A DNA stretch of 64,000 nt from Myxococcales bacterium (GCA_016703425.1 JADJCA010000001.1:1054001-1118000), one strand, 5' to 3'. Shown: positions 15,470 to 24,413, counted from the first letter of the stretch. The notes: generated from the letters alone by a model not told the origin. Numbers and translations are program-made.

Positions 15470-17290
15470 TTACACCGCGAGCCCGCGTCGGCGCAGCTTC
15501 ACGTTGAGCCCCCGCGGCATCATGGTGAACGAGAACACCTCCGTGACGTCGCGCTTGTCACCGACCCGCGCGACGTCGAACGTTTGAAACAGCGTCCCCA
15601 AGAGGAGCTTCATCTCCAAAAGCGCCAACGTTCGACCGGGGCAGATGCGCGGGCCCGACCCGAAGGGTTGGTGGGCTCCCGCCTCGTGCGGTCCGTCGAG
15701 GCCCGCGCCATCGACCCACCGCGCGGGCCTGAACTCCTGCGGCGCGGCGAAGTTCTTTTCGCTCATGGCCGGGGCGCGAATGAGCGCGACCGCGAGCGTT
15801 CCCTTCTTGAGCGCCACGCCCGCCACGACGGCGTCCTGCGTCGGCTCGAAGAACAACATCGGCGCCACGGGACGGATGCGCATCGCCTCGTTGGCGATGG
15901 CGCCCGCGTATTGGAGCCGGTTCGCGACCTCGATGTCGGGAGGCACCGGCTGCGTGCCGAGCACGCTGCGCAGCTCCTCGCGAAGGGCCTTCACCTCCGC
16001 TGGCGCATCGAGCAGGTGATGGACGGCCCAAGCGAGCGTGTACGCCGTCGTGTCCTCGCCAGCGAGGAGCATGGTCATCGCGTTGCCGAAGATGGCATCG
16101 TCGCTAAAAGGCTCGCCGCGCTCGTCGCGCGCCACGAGCATCGCCTCCAGGAAGTTCGCCGGTGACGCCGCCCTCGCCGGATCAGCCTCCAGCCGTTCGC
16201 GCGACGCACGAACCAATCCGCCGATCCACTCGCGGAGCTCGGCGACGGCGCGATCGACGGCGCGGTCTGACGGCATGCGCACGACGCGCCACGTGGGAAT
16301 GACGGCGAACAGGCGCCGATTGAACGCAGGGAACAAGAGCCCCAGCTTCTCTTGGATGACGTCGTCCTCTTTGCCGATGGTGTCGATGTCGTAGCCAAAG
16401 ACGAGCTGCGTCGTGACGTCGACGGTGAAGCGCTTCAGCTCCTCGGCGAAATCAAGCGACTCGCCGCGCTCCGCTGCGCGCAGCCAGCGCGCCCTGAGGC
16501 GGCCCGCCACCGTCGCGAGCGTCGGGTAGAAGCCGCGAAGGTGCCGGTGCGAGAGGGCCTCCATCGACAAGCGCCGCTGCGGCCGCCACGCGGCGCCCTC
16601 CGCGGAGAAAACCCCCTCGACGCCGAGCTCCCTGAACACCGGCGCGAGGTTTGACCCGCGCTGAAAGCGCTCGGGGCGCTCTCGGAACATCGGCGCCATT
16701 TCGTTCATGTCGCTGAAGACGACGGTCTTCTGCGGCCCGATGCTGAACGTGTAGGGCGTTCCGTATTCGTGCGCCCACGCCTCGAGCTGCAAGTGGAGAC
16801 GGTCGGGGTCGAGCACATGCGACGAGCCGATGAGCGGGAGCTGCGGCGGGCCGGGCAACTCCTCCACGCGGCGCGCGTTCTCGCCGAGGATGGCGGCGTC
16901 GCGCGCCTCGGTGAGCGCCGTGACATCGACGAGCACATTGCCGCCTTCTTCCCGAATGGGGCACGCGGCCAAACACTCGGGGCCGCCGTCGCGGCGACCG
17001 CTCTCGACGTCGAAGCGCCAGCGGTGATTGCGGCAAACCAGCACGCCGTCGTGGAGCTCTCCCTCACCGAGGAGCGCGCCGCGATGGGGACAGCGCCCCT
17101 CGAAGGCGCGAAGCTGCCCGCCGGGCGTTCGCAAGACGACGAGATCGGTGTCGCCGGCGGCGAGCGCGTGGGGGCCCTGCCCTAGGAGGTCTTGGGAACG
17201 GGCGACAACTTTGAAAGAGCTCACGGGCGCGAGACGGTAGCGAAGAAGCGCGCTTTGCGCCACGGATCGCGGCGGTTCGCGCCGGACCAC
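15470..17290 (-). CDS. Rieske [2Fe-2S]-cytochrome P450 fusion protein
   Basis: A haem-thiolate monooxygenase joined to its own Rieske domain. Counting from GTG 17290, residues 24-125 form a Rieske ferredoxin-like domain with both ligand pairs, CPH (Cys67, His69) and CRNH (Cys86, His89). The P450 domain (about 150-606) has the I-helix AGEDTTA, the K-helix ExxR in NEAMRIRP, and the haem ligand motif FGSGPRICPG. The Rieske centre may deliver electrons to the haem, but a reductase is not encoded here. GTG 17224, just before the Rieske fold, is an equally possible start. It follows the radical SAM gene at 17300 by 9 bases, so it is probably the last gene of that operon. Substrate unknown; its 3' end is duplicated at 14793-14923. 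Confidence 0.9.
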   Translation of the reverse strand: MVRREPPRSVAQSALLRYRLAPVSSFKVVARSQDLLGQGPHALAAGDTDLVVLRTPGGQLRAFEGRCPHRGALLGEGELHDGVLVCRNHRWRFDVESGRRDGGPECLAACPIREEGGNVLVDVTALTEARDAAILGENARRVEELPGPPQLPLIGSSHVLDPDRLHLQLEAWAHEYGTPYTFSIGPQKTVVFSDMNEMAPMFRERPERFQRGSNLAPVFRELGVEGVFSAEGAAWRPQRRLSMEALSHRHLRGFYPTLATVAGRLRARWLRAAERGESLDFAEELKRFTVDVTTQLVFGYDIDTIGKEDDVIQEKLGLLFPAFNRRLFAVIPTWRVVRMPSDRAVDRAVAELREWIGGLVRASRERLEADPARAASPANFLEAMLVARDERGEPFSDDAIFGNAMTMLLAGEDTTAYTLAWAVHHLLDAPAEVKALREELRSVLGTQPVPPDIEVANRLQYAGAIANEAMRIRPVAPMLFFEPTQDAVVAGVALKKGTLAVALIRAPAMSEKNFAAPQEFRPARWVDGAGLDGPHEAGAHQPFGSGPRICPGRTLALLEMKLLLGTLFQTFDVARVGDKRDVTEVFSFTMMPRGLNVKLRRRGLAV

Positions 17291-17299
17291 GGCGTTCGT

Positions 17300-19609
17300 C
17301 TATGGGCGTGGCGCCCGCACCACCGGAAGCCGCACCTTGCCCGGCGGCGCGACGACGTGCGCCGCTTCGGCGTCAGCCTCGGTGCGAGCCGGCGCCGGCT
17401 CCGGCACCTCGCGACGCGCGAGCACGTACTCCACGCGATCGTGCTCCTCGATGCGGATGGGCGCGGCCGCCCCCTCGAGCCCCTGCCCTCGCGCGCGTAC
17501 GCGGCGCGCCACCACGAGCCGCTGCGCGCCGCGCGGGCCACGAGGGATCACCAGCGTCGCGTCGCCCATCCATTCGAAAAACTCCGGCGGGATCTCCGCC
17601 ACGGCGAAGCCGACCACGACGGCGTCCCATCGCGCGCGCGCGCGCCCGCGATCAACTTGCCACGACGCCTCCAAGAACGCGTCGCCCGCGATCAGCGACG
17701 CGTTCGCGAAGGCGCGGAGGAGCGGAGCGCCTCGCGCAACGAGGGCCGGGTCGAGCTCGACGCCGCGCACCAGGCCGGTAGGTCCGACGAGGCGCGCCAG
17801 CAGCGCGGTGCCGTAACCGGTGCCCGCACCCAAGTCGAGGACGCGAGCCCCGGCGCGGATCTGCGCGAGCTCGTACGTCCGCGCGTACGCGTGCATCGCG
17901 CTCACGGTGGCGGCGCCGCTCCCGTCGAGCGCGATGGCCACGTCCCGCGTGCTCGCGCGAAGCGCGTCGAGCGGCGCATGAAGCTCTCGCGGCGTCTCCA
18001 CGAGCGCGGCGCGGACGTCGCTCGAGACGGTCGCGCGCGACGCAACGTCCGAGAGAGAGCGTTCTCGCTCGCGCTGACACAAGGCCGCCGCCGCCGCGTC
18101 GCCCTCGAGCTCGCGCTGGGCCGCTCGGCTCTGGCCCGTGTACTTCTGCCACGCGTAGTAGCGATCGGCGTACGCGAGCCTCACGGAATCGGAGAACTGC
18201 TCGACTTGCCCCTCGAGGGCGCGCAGGAAATACGGCCGTGCCGGCCCTTGCAGCGCGAAGCGCGCCGGCAGCTCACGCAAGATGGGCGCGAACTCCTCGG
18301 TCATCAGCTCGTCGCGGCGCCGGTACGACAGCTCGCGTGACGGGTCGACCCACTCGGAGAGGAACGCCTGATCGCCGTCCTTCCACCACTCGGGCCTGTG
18401 GATGCGCGTTCCGAAACGCGCCGCGTACTCCTGCCGCTCATCGTCGATGGGTGAGCCGGGGTAGAACCGGTACGGATCGACGGAGAGAAAGCCCATGGTC
18501 GACTCGGGCTCGAGGAAGAGCTTCCGCATGTACGCCGCGGAGCGCCGCAGCGTCTCTTCCGTTTCGCCGGGGTGCCCGACGATGACGTTCGCGCCCCAGG
18601 GCACGCCGAAGCGCCGCGACACTTCGCTGATCTCCAGCATGCGCTCGAGGTAGTCGTGAAGACGCCCGGCCTTGCGGATCGTGGCGAGCATGTCGGGATC
18701 GCCGGACTCGAGGCCGAAGCCGGGCGAGCAGTTCGCGTCGGCGAAGAGCCGCATGTCTTCTTCGTCGACCATGTCGACGCGAATGAGGAGCCAGTGCTTG
18801 AGGACGGGAAACCCTTCGCTCGCGAGGCGCTGCAAGAAGGCGCGGCGCCACGCCTTGGGCATGCCAAAGAGGGCGTCGGCGAAGTAGACGGTCCAGTCTC
18901 CGCCGGGACCGCCACCCGGATTGAGAAACGCGTGGAGGTTCCGAAGCTCTTGGATCGCGCGATCCACGGAGAAGCCGCGCCAACTCACCTCGCGCTTCGC
19001 CTTCTCCATGCAGAATGCGCAGTCGAAGGGGCAGCCGCGCGAGAGGTAGACCTCCACCTGGCTCGCGACGCGTCGCGCGATCGGTTGGTAGCGCGAGAGC
19101 AGCGACCAGTTGCTCTCCGGGAGCTCGTCGAGCGACAAAATCGGGTCGGGCCCGAGGACGACGCCGCGGAGGGGCGCGCCGCCGGCGGCCGAGCGCACGA
19201 CCTTGGCGAGAGGCCGCTCCCCTTCCCCAACGACGGCCACGTCGAACGGTGAGCCGTCGAAGACGAAGTCGTCGGGCCGCGCGCTCACGTGGTAGCCGCC
19301 GGCCACCAGGATGGCGCTGGGCAGCTTCACGCGTGCGAGCTCTGCCAGCGCGCACAGGGGTAAATAGTCGAACGACGAGTAGCAGGAGAAGCCCACGACG
19401 TCGTAGCCGTTGCCGTCCGCCCCTTCGAAGAGCTTCGGGAGGTCCACCTTGCCGAAGGCGCGCTCGCAGGAGAGGTCGACGAGCGTCACCTCGGCGCGCG
19501 TCTCCGCTTCGAGGTACGTCCCCAAGCCGACCAGCTGCGGCACGCCGAAGTTGCCGGAGGCGGCGCCGTCGGAGCCGGGCCACAGGAGAAGGACGCGCGG
19601 ACGACTCAC
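17300..19609 (-). CDS. B12-binding radical SAM protein with C-terminal PCMT-like methyltransferase domain
   Basis: A 769-residue protein from GTG 19609, 7 bases after the previous stop. The N-terminal part (about 1-150) is a cobalamin-binding-like Rossmann domain starting RPRVLLLWPG. The radical SAM core has the cluster motif CPFDCAFC (CxxxCxxC) and a GNVIVGHPGET-like strand (ANVIVGHPGETEET). The last 200 residues form a class I methyltransferase domain with the SAM-binding motif VLDLGAGTGYGTALLA and EIPPEFF, resembling protein-L-isoaspartate O-methyltransferases. Together this suggests a radical C-methyl or C-C modification enzyme plus an O-methyltransferase in one chain. It sits between a SPASM radical SAM gene and the Rieske-P450 gene. 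The substrate cannot be read from sequence. Confidence 0.88.
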   Translation of the reverse strand: MSRPRVLLLWPGSDGAASGNFGVPQLVGLGTYLEAETRAEVTLVDLSCERAFGKVDLPKLFEGADGNGYDVVGFSCYSSFDYLPLCALAELARVKLPSAILVAGGYHVSARPDDFVFDGSPFDVAVVGEGERPLAKVVRSAAGGAPLRGVVLGPDPILSLDELPESNWSLLSRYQPIARRVASQVEVYLSRGCPFDCAFCMEKAKREVSWRGFSVDRAIQELRNLHAFLNPGGGPGGDWTVYFADALFGMPKAWRRAFLQRLASEGFPVLKHWLLIRVDMVDEEDMRLFADANCSPGFGLESGDPDMLATIRKAGRLHDYLERMLEISEVSRRFGVPWGANVIVGHPGETEETLRRSAAYMRKLFLEPESTMGFLSVDPYRFYPGSPIDDERQEYAARFGTRIHRPEWWKDGDQAFLSEWVDPSRELSYRRRDELMTEEFAPILRELPARFALQGPARPYFLRALEGQVEQFSDSVRLAYADRYYAWQKYTGQSRAAQRELEGDAAAAALCQRERERSLSDVASRATVSSDVRAALVETPRELHAPLDALRASTRDVAIALDGSGAATVSAMHAYARTYELAQIRAGARVLDLGAGTGYGTALLARLVGPTGLVRGVELDPALVARGAPLLRAFANASLIAGDAFLEASWQVDRGRARARWDAVVVGFAVAEIPPEFFEWMGDATLVIPRGPRGAQRLVVARRVRARGQGLEGAAAPIRIEEHDRVEYVLARREVPEPAPARTEADAEAAHVVAPPGKVRLPVVRAPRP

Positions 19610-19616
19610 GACGCGC

Positions 19617-20717
19617 TCACGACAGAGGCGCGACGCGCCGCGCGAGGCGGCCCGCGGGCACGAAGCTGGTGGTTCCCGCGCGGGACGCCGAGAGGTTCGC
19701 GGCGAAGGCGTCGTCGACGTGTTGCGCCACGAACGGATCGAGCCCGCGCGCGCCAAAGACGCTCACCGCCGCGGCGCCGCAACCGCCCATACACTGGGCG
19801 CGCTTGGGGCACGGCTCGCAGAAGTCGGGCGTGACATCGCGATACTGGGCGACGCGAGGCGCCGACACCGCCGACGCGAAGCTCTCGCCACGGCTCGTCT
19901 CACCGACGACGTCGGTGTGAAGCGTGCAGTTTCGGAGGTTGCCGTCGGTGCCGAGCGCGAACTCTTGGGCCTCGGTGCCGATGGGGCAGGACGAGAAGCG
20001 GATGCTCGGAAACTCGCTCGGGTCCACGACGCAAGGCGGCACCGGCATGGTGACTTGAAGCTTCATGTCGCGATCGCGAGCCCAAGGCTCCGCGGCTCGC
20101 AACGCGCCAAGGAGCTCGGTACGCGACGGCAAGAGCTCCGCGACCTGCTCCGAGGCGTACCCGGCAGGCGAATAGCGCGAGAGCGCGACGTCGCGCACGC
20201 CGAGTGAATGCCAAAGGGCGAGGATGTCGCCGACCCTGTGCGCGTTCTTTCGCGTCACGACGACACAACCGGAGACGGCGACGCCTTCGGCGACAAGGGC
20301 CTTGATGCCCGCCAGCGTCGCGTCGAAGTGACCGCGGCCGACGTGCTCTTCGTGAAGCTCGCGCTCGGGCCCGTTCAACGTGATCTGCACGAAGTACGGA
20401 CGGTAGGGCGCGAGCCGCTTGGCGTGCACCTCGGTGATGAGGCCGTCGTTCGAGATGATGAGGGCGCGAAGGTTGTGCTTTTTCAGCTTGTCGAGTAGGA
20501 CGAAGAGGTCGGCGCGCGCAAAAGGCTCATTGTCGGTAAGCGTGACGTGATCCCATTCGACCTCCGTGGCGGCGCGCTCGATGAGTTCGAGGAGCTGCGC
20601 CGTCGGGAGGGCCTGGGAGTCCTTCTTGTCGCCACGCCAGTCGTTGTAGCAATAGCCACACTTCTGGTTGCAGTAGCCCGTGAGCTCGATGGCGAGCGCG
20701 TTGCGTTTGGGACGCAT
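19617..20717 (-). CDS. Radical SAM/SPASM domain protein
   Basis: A 366-residue radical SAM enzyme from ATG 20717. The core motif is GYCNQKCGYC (CxxxCxxC) near the N-terminus, followed by a TIM-barrel type body. The C-terminus has a SPASM-type cysteine array: SSCPIG, NCTLHTD and FCEPCPKRAQCMGGC, expected to bind auxiliary [4Fe-4S] clusters. Enzymes of this type mature peptides or proteins (sactionine or other cross-links, enzyme activation). It is the first gene of the minus-strand cassette, 7 bases before the B12-type radical SAM gene. A divergent lipoprotein gene starts 125 bases away at 20842. No obvious short precursor peptide gene lies between them. Confidence 0.92.
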   Translation of the reverse strand: MRPKRNALAIELTGYCNQKCGYCYNDWRGDKKDSQALPTAQLLELIERAATEVEWDHVTLTDNEPFARADLFVLLDKLKKHNLRALIISNDGLITEVHAKRLAPYRPYFVQITLNGPERELHEEHVGRGHFDATLAGIKALVAEGVAVSGCVVVTRKNAHRVGDILALWHSLGVRDVALSRYSPAGYASEQVAELLPSRTELLGALRAAEPWARDRDMKLQVTMPVPPCVVDPSEFPSIRFSSCPIGTEAQEFALGTDGNLRNCTLHTDVVGETSRGESFASAVSAPRVAQYRDVTPDFCEPCPKRAQCMGGCGAAAVSVFGARGLDPFVAQHVDDAFAANLSASRAGTTSFVPAGRLARRVAPLS

Positions 20718-20841
20718 GAAAGTCGGAGGGTGGGCGAGCCTCGGGCCTCCGTCAAGCGGCGCCAACCTGCGCGCGACGGCGCGATCTGCGCAGCGCCCCG
20801 TGGATTCGTCGCCGAGGGGCGCGGCGTGGTAAAGAACGCGT

Positions 20842-22329
20842 GTGAATACCCAAGCATTGCGCCTCCTTGCCTCGGCCCTTCCTTTCACCCTCTTGGCGAG
20901 CGCCTGCGTCGAGGACAGCTCTTCCGCGAATCCAGCGGGCACCCTCGACGCTGGCCTTCCCGACAGCGCGGTCACGACCGGCACGGCGGACGGCGCGACC
21001 GACGCGGCGGGCCCCGATGGCGGAAAGGTCCTTGCCCCGTGCGCGGCACCGACAGGGCCCGGGACCGAACACAAGGCCGACATCACCGCCGACGAGACGT
21101 GGACCGCCGCGGCGAGCCCGCACAAGGTGACCGTCAACGTGCGCATCACCGCCAACGTCACGGTGGAGCCCTGCGCGACGGTCACGTTCGCCGAGGGCGT
21201 GGGCCTCACCATCGGCAACACCCCGAACATCGCCGGCGCCGTCATCGCGCGCGGCGAGCGTGGCGTCGACGCGGCGGGCGCAGTGCTTCGCCGCGGGATC
21301 ACCTTCGCGGCCGCCGATCCGCTCAAGCCGTGGCGGGGCCTCACCGTCGACGTCACGGGCAAAGTCGATCTGGAGACCGTGACGCTCTCCGATGGCGCCA
21401 ACCCCTCGAGCGATCAGAACGGCGGCGGCGTCATCCTCGCCTACGGCCAAAGCGTCGGAGCCACGCTCCCGCCGGTGACGAAGAACGTTCGCGCCGTCGA
21501 CGTCACCGTGAAGGCCTCGCGCGGCCACGCCTTCAACTTCCAGCGGACGTCTGGCTTCTCCGACGACTCGACAGACGTCGTCGTGACCGACTCGGGCCGC
21601 GCCGACACCCCGTTTCCGATCCGCCTCGAGCCCGGTGCCGTGGGCACGCTGCCCAAGGTGCAGTTTACAGGCAACGTCAGCAACGAGGTGGTCATCGCCG
21701 CCGGCAACACCGCCATGTTGGACGACACGCTGAAGGCGCGCGGTGTCCCCTACCGCATGGCGGGGCGACTCCGCGTCGCCCCGTACGTGGACGGCGCTGC
21801 CGTCAAGCTCACCATCGAGCCGGGCGTGACGGTGCGCTTCGATCACCCGGGCGACAGCGGCCTTCAGATCGGCACCTCGCCGCAGCGCCAAGGCGTCATC
21901 GTCGCCGAGGGCACCGCCGCCGCGCCGATCTTGTTCACGTCCGCGAAGTCGCCGCCTGCGGCCGGTGACTGGCGCAACCTCTACTTCTCGCACACCCCGA
22001 GCACCGGCAACCGCGTCGCGCACGCAACCTTCGAATACGCCGGCGCGCCGAGCGGAGCGCAAGGCTTCGGCTGCGGCCCTGCCGAGAACGACGCGACGAT
22101 CTTGATCCTGTCGGGGCGCCCAGACGACGCGTTCATTCAGAACACGACCGTCAAGGACGGCGCCGGTGACACCGGCATCCTGCTCGGTTGGGACTCGGAC
22201 ATGACGGGCCCCGATTTTGTGAGCACAAACTCCTTCGTCAACGCACCGGCGTGCAAGGTCAGCCGTTGGCGCAACGCCACGGGCAACTTCTGCCCGGGCT
22301 CGGTCGCCGGCAGCCCCGTCTGCTTCTGA
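20842..22329 (+). CDS. Secreted lipoprotein with right-handed beta-helix-like repeats
   Basis: A 495-residue protein from GTG 20842 with a signal peptide (LRLLASALPFTLLASAC) and lipobox ASAC. A Ser/Asp/Gly linker is followed by repetitive beta-strand units such as VRITANVTVEPCATVTFAEG and VKLTIEPGVTVRFDH, the pattern of parallel beta-helix proteins. Cysteines cluster at the ends (FGCGP, NAPACKVS, NFCPGS). Probably a cell-surface protein. It is divergent from the radical SAM operon and shares its upstream region. No enzymatic motif seen. Confidence 0.82.
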   Translation: MNTQALRLLASALPFTLLASACVEDSSSANPAGTLDAGLPDSAVTTGTADGATDAAGPDGGKVLAPCAAPTGPGTEHKADITADETWTAAASPHKVTVNVRITANVTVEPCATVTFAEGVGLTIGNTPNIAGAVIARGERGVDAAGAVLRRGITFAAADPLKPWRGLTVDVTGKVDLETVTLSDGANPSSDQNGGGVILAYGQSVGATLPPVTKNVRAVDVTVKASRGHAFNFQRTSGFSDDSTDVVVTDSGRADTPFPIRLEPGAVGTLPKVQFTGNVSNEVVIAAGNTAMLDDTLKARGVPYRMAGRLRVAPYVDGAAVKLTIEPGVTVRFDHPGDSGLQIGTSPQRQGVIVAEGTAAAPILFTSAKSPPAAGDWRNLYFSHTPSTGNRVAHATFEYAGAPSGAQGFGCGPAENDATILILSGRPDDAFIQNTTVKDGAGDTGILLGWDSDMTGPDFVSTNSFVNAPACKVSRWRNATGNFCPGSVAGSPVCF

Positions 22330-22365
22330 CGCGAGCGCCTGGCCCCCCACAGCCCACAGGCTGGC

Positions 22366-22944
22366 TTAGCTGCTGAGCAGGCCCGCCACGAACTCGACGA
22401 CGGCGCCGGCCACCTCACCGGCGGCGTCGATGACCACTGGCAATCCTTCGACGCCGACGTCGAGCGCGACGTCGACGGCGACCTCAGCGGCGGTCTCGAC
22501 ACCTGAACGCGTCAAGTCGCCCAGAACGCTGTTACCGGCCTGTTGGCCCACCGCTTGAGAGAGCGCGACGGCGCCGCCGGCCGCAGCGACGGCACCGACG
22601 GCGGCCGCGACCTTGGCGCGGCGCGGCCCGGCGGCGGAACCTGCGGCCATCACCGCCTCGACTTCACCCCGATCAAACCAAGTCCCGTGGGCGCCGCACT
22701 CGTCGACTTCTACGGCACCGATGAGCTGGCGCTCGGTGCGAGCGTGACACACCGGGCACAAGGCCAACGGCGCGGACGACGCACGGACCTTGGCGGCGAG
22801 GCTCGCTTCCGCCGCAGCCTCGGCCGCGCGCGCGTCGAGATCTGGGCCGTGTTTCGCCGCAAATACGCCACCGCAACGGGCGCAGGCGTGCATCCAATCG
22901 AAGCGCGTGGGACCGAGGCCGATGCCGCACCGAGGACACTTCAT
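22366..22944 (-). CDS. Zinc-ribbon protein (zf-TFIIB type) with hydrophobic C-terminal half
   Basis: A 192-residue protein from ATG 22944. It has an N-terminal CPRCGIGLG...CARCGG ribbon and a second zf-TFIIB-type ribbon (CPVCHARTE...VDECGAHGTWFDRGE). The second half is Ala/Val/Gly-rich with a hydrophobic segment (about 110-130) and amphipathic helices (VDVALDVGVEGL). Bacterial zf-TFIIB proteins of this layout are common but uncharacterised. It follows the LRR lipoprotein gene by 3 bases on the same strand, so the two are probably one operon. Confidence 0.82.
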   Translation of the reverse strand: MKCPRCGIGLGPTRFDWMHACARCGGVFAAKHGPDLDARAAEAAAEASLAAKVRASSAPLALCPVCHARTERQLIGAVEVDECGAHGTWFDRGEVEAVMAAGSAAGPRRAKVAAAVGAVAAAGGAVALSQAVGQQAGNSVLGDLTRSGVETAAEVAVDVALDVGVEGLPVVIDAAGEVAGAVVEFVAGLLSS

Positions 22945-22947
22945 GGC

Positions 22948-23730
22948 TCAGCCCGTCTCGATCTTGAGCCCCGAAGCGCGGAGCGGCGCGAGAACGTTGG
23001 TGTCGGTGATGGGCGAACCCTTGATGGACAGGGACTTGAGCTTGCGAAGGCCGAGGAGCGGGCGAAGGTCTTTGACCCGCGTGCCCTTGATGCTGATGCG
23101 CTCGAGCTTGGTGCACTTGGCGAGCGGCGAGAGATCTTCCACGAGGGTGTCGTCGAGGGCCAGTTCGGTCAGGTCGGTCATGTTGCCGATGGCCTCGATG
23201 TTCTCGACCTGCGAGCGGGAGACGTCCAGGCGGTCGAGCTTGGTCATGCGCGAGAGCGGCTTCAGATCCTTCACCTTGTTGATGGCGGCGCGGAGCGAGA
23301 TGAGCTGCGTGAGAGGCTCTAGGCCCTTCAAGTCTTCGAGATCGCCGGGGCCGAGGAAGATGTCTTTCACGCCCGTGAGGTACGGAAACACGCAAGGATC
23401 GAGGTAGTCGACCTGCCCCTGCGTCAGGTTGATGGACTTGATGGTGGCGAGATCGCTCTTGGTGATCGTGCCGGCGTCCTTGCCGGTCTTCTTCCTGACC
23501 TCTTGCTCGAGGCCTGGCAGGTTGAACGTGATCGACGCGGCGTCGCAGGAGAACTCGCGCTTCTTCGCCACGGGTGCGGCCGAGGGGACCGCGCTCGGCA
23601 CAGCGACCACCGGCGCGGCCTTTGCGGAAGCGGTGGCGCTCGGCGCCGCTTTGACGTCGGGCTTCGGATCGTCACAGGCGGCAGCGAAGAGGATCAGGCC
23701 CAAAGGGAGCAGCGCGCGCGGCTTCGTCAT
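22948..23730 (-). CDS. Leucine-rich-repeat lipoprotein
   Basis: A 260-residue exported lipoprotein from ATG 23730: signal ALLPLGLILFAAAC with lipobox FAAAC, an Ala/Pro/Val linker (about 20-55), then about five LRR units of 22 residues (LKGLEPLTQLISL, LKPLSRMTKLDRL, IEAIGNMTDLTEL, LSPLAKCTKLERI, LRPLLGLRKLKSL) as in internalin-like repeats. LRR proteins mediate protein binding. It heads a two-gene unit with the zinc-ribbon gene. Confidence 0.88.
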   Translation of the reverse strand: MTKPRALLPLGLILFAAACDDPKPDVKAAPSATASAKAAPVVAVPSAVPSAAPVAKKREFSCDAASITFNLPGLEQEVRKKTGKDAGTITKSDLATIKSINLTQGQVDYLDPCVFPYLTGVKDIFLGPGDLEDLKGLEPLTQLISLRAAINKVKDLKPLSRMTKLDRLDVSRSQVENIEAIGNMTDLTELALDDTLVEDLSPLAKCTKLERISIKGTRVKDLRPLLGLRKLKSLSIKGSPITDTNVLAPLRASGLKIETG

Positions 23731-23867
23731 GGCGCGGGAGCATATCGCGCTTCGGGCGCGGGGGTCTCGGGTGAACGCGCCCTGAGTTGGGCGTCTCGTG
23801 GCCGTCGGCCGCGCCGCGGGACGCTCTGGGGACGACCCTTCGCGAGTCCCCGTCGGCTCTCACCGGG

Positions 23868-24335
23868 ATGGCCTACGCCGCGCGAACGCTAGCACTGCTG
23901 ATGTTCCTTCTTGTCCAGGCTCCGCCGGCCGCGGCGGCCGCTGCCGACGCCCCTGCCGGGGAGGAAGCCCGACTCGAAGCGCGTCTGCTCGCCCCCTGCT
24001 GCTACGTCCAGACGCTCGACGTCCATGACTCACCGATGGCGTCCGAGCTCCGCTCGGAGGTGAAGGCCCGGCTTGCGGCGGGGGAGTCCCCCTCCGCCAT
24101 CGAGGAAGATTTCGCGAGACGTTTCGGCGACCGGGTACGGGCGCTCCCGCGCAACGCCGATCCGCGGACGGCGATGTTGCTCTTCTCGACCGCGTGCTTG
24201 CTCGCCGGCGCCGCAGGTGTGGCGCTGATGATGAGACGCTGGCGCCGCGCCGAATCGCCGACCACCGCGACCGCCGGGCCGCCCGACGACCTCGATCGCC
24301 GCATCGACGACGAGCTCGAGCGGCTCGACGACTGA
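23868..24335 (+). CDS. Cytochrome c maturation protein CcmH-like
   Basis: A 155-residue membrane protein from ATG 23868 (an in-frame ATG lies further upstream at 23787, but this one starts the signal sequence ARTLALLMFLLVQAPPAAA). The periplasmic part has LLAPCCYVQTLD, MASELRSEVKARLAAGESPSAIEEDF and RFGDRVRALP, the CcmH/CycL pattern, followed by a membrane helix (AMLLFSTACLLAGAAGVAL). In place of the classical CxxC the cysteines are adjacent (PCC). CcmH reduces apocytochrome c before haem ligation. No other ccm gene is in the window. Confidence 0.8.
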   Translation: MAYAARTLALLMFLLVQAPPAAAAAADAPAGEEARLEARLLAPCCYVQTLDVHDSPMASELRSEVKARLAAGESPSAIEEDFARRFGDRVRALPRNADPRTAMLLFSTACLLAGAAGVALMMRRWRRAESPTTATAGPPDDLDRRIDDELERLDD

Positions 24336-24413
24336 CGCGCCCGTCCTGCGCGCGCACACCCAGGGCGAACCCTTTGGAGCACGGGGCGGCTCCCAGAAGA
24401 CGGAGGTCACGTC

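Noticed and set aside
20718..20841. Possible precursor peptide gene for the radical SAM cassette
   Set aside because: Only 124 bases between divergent starts; no short open frame with RBS and Cys- or core-peptide-like tail is visible.
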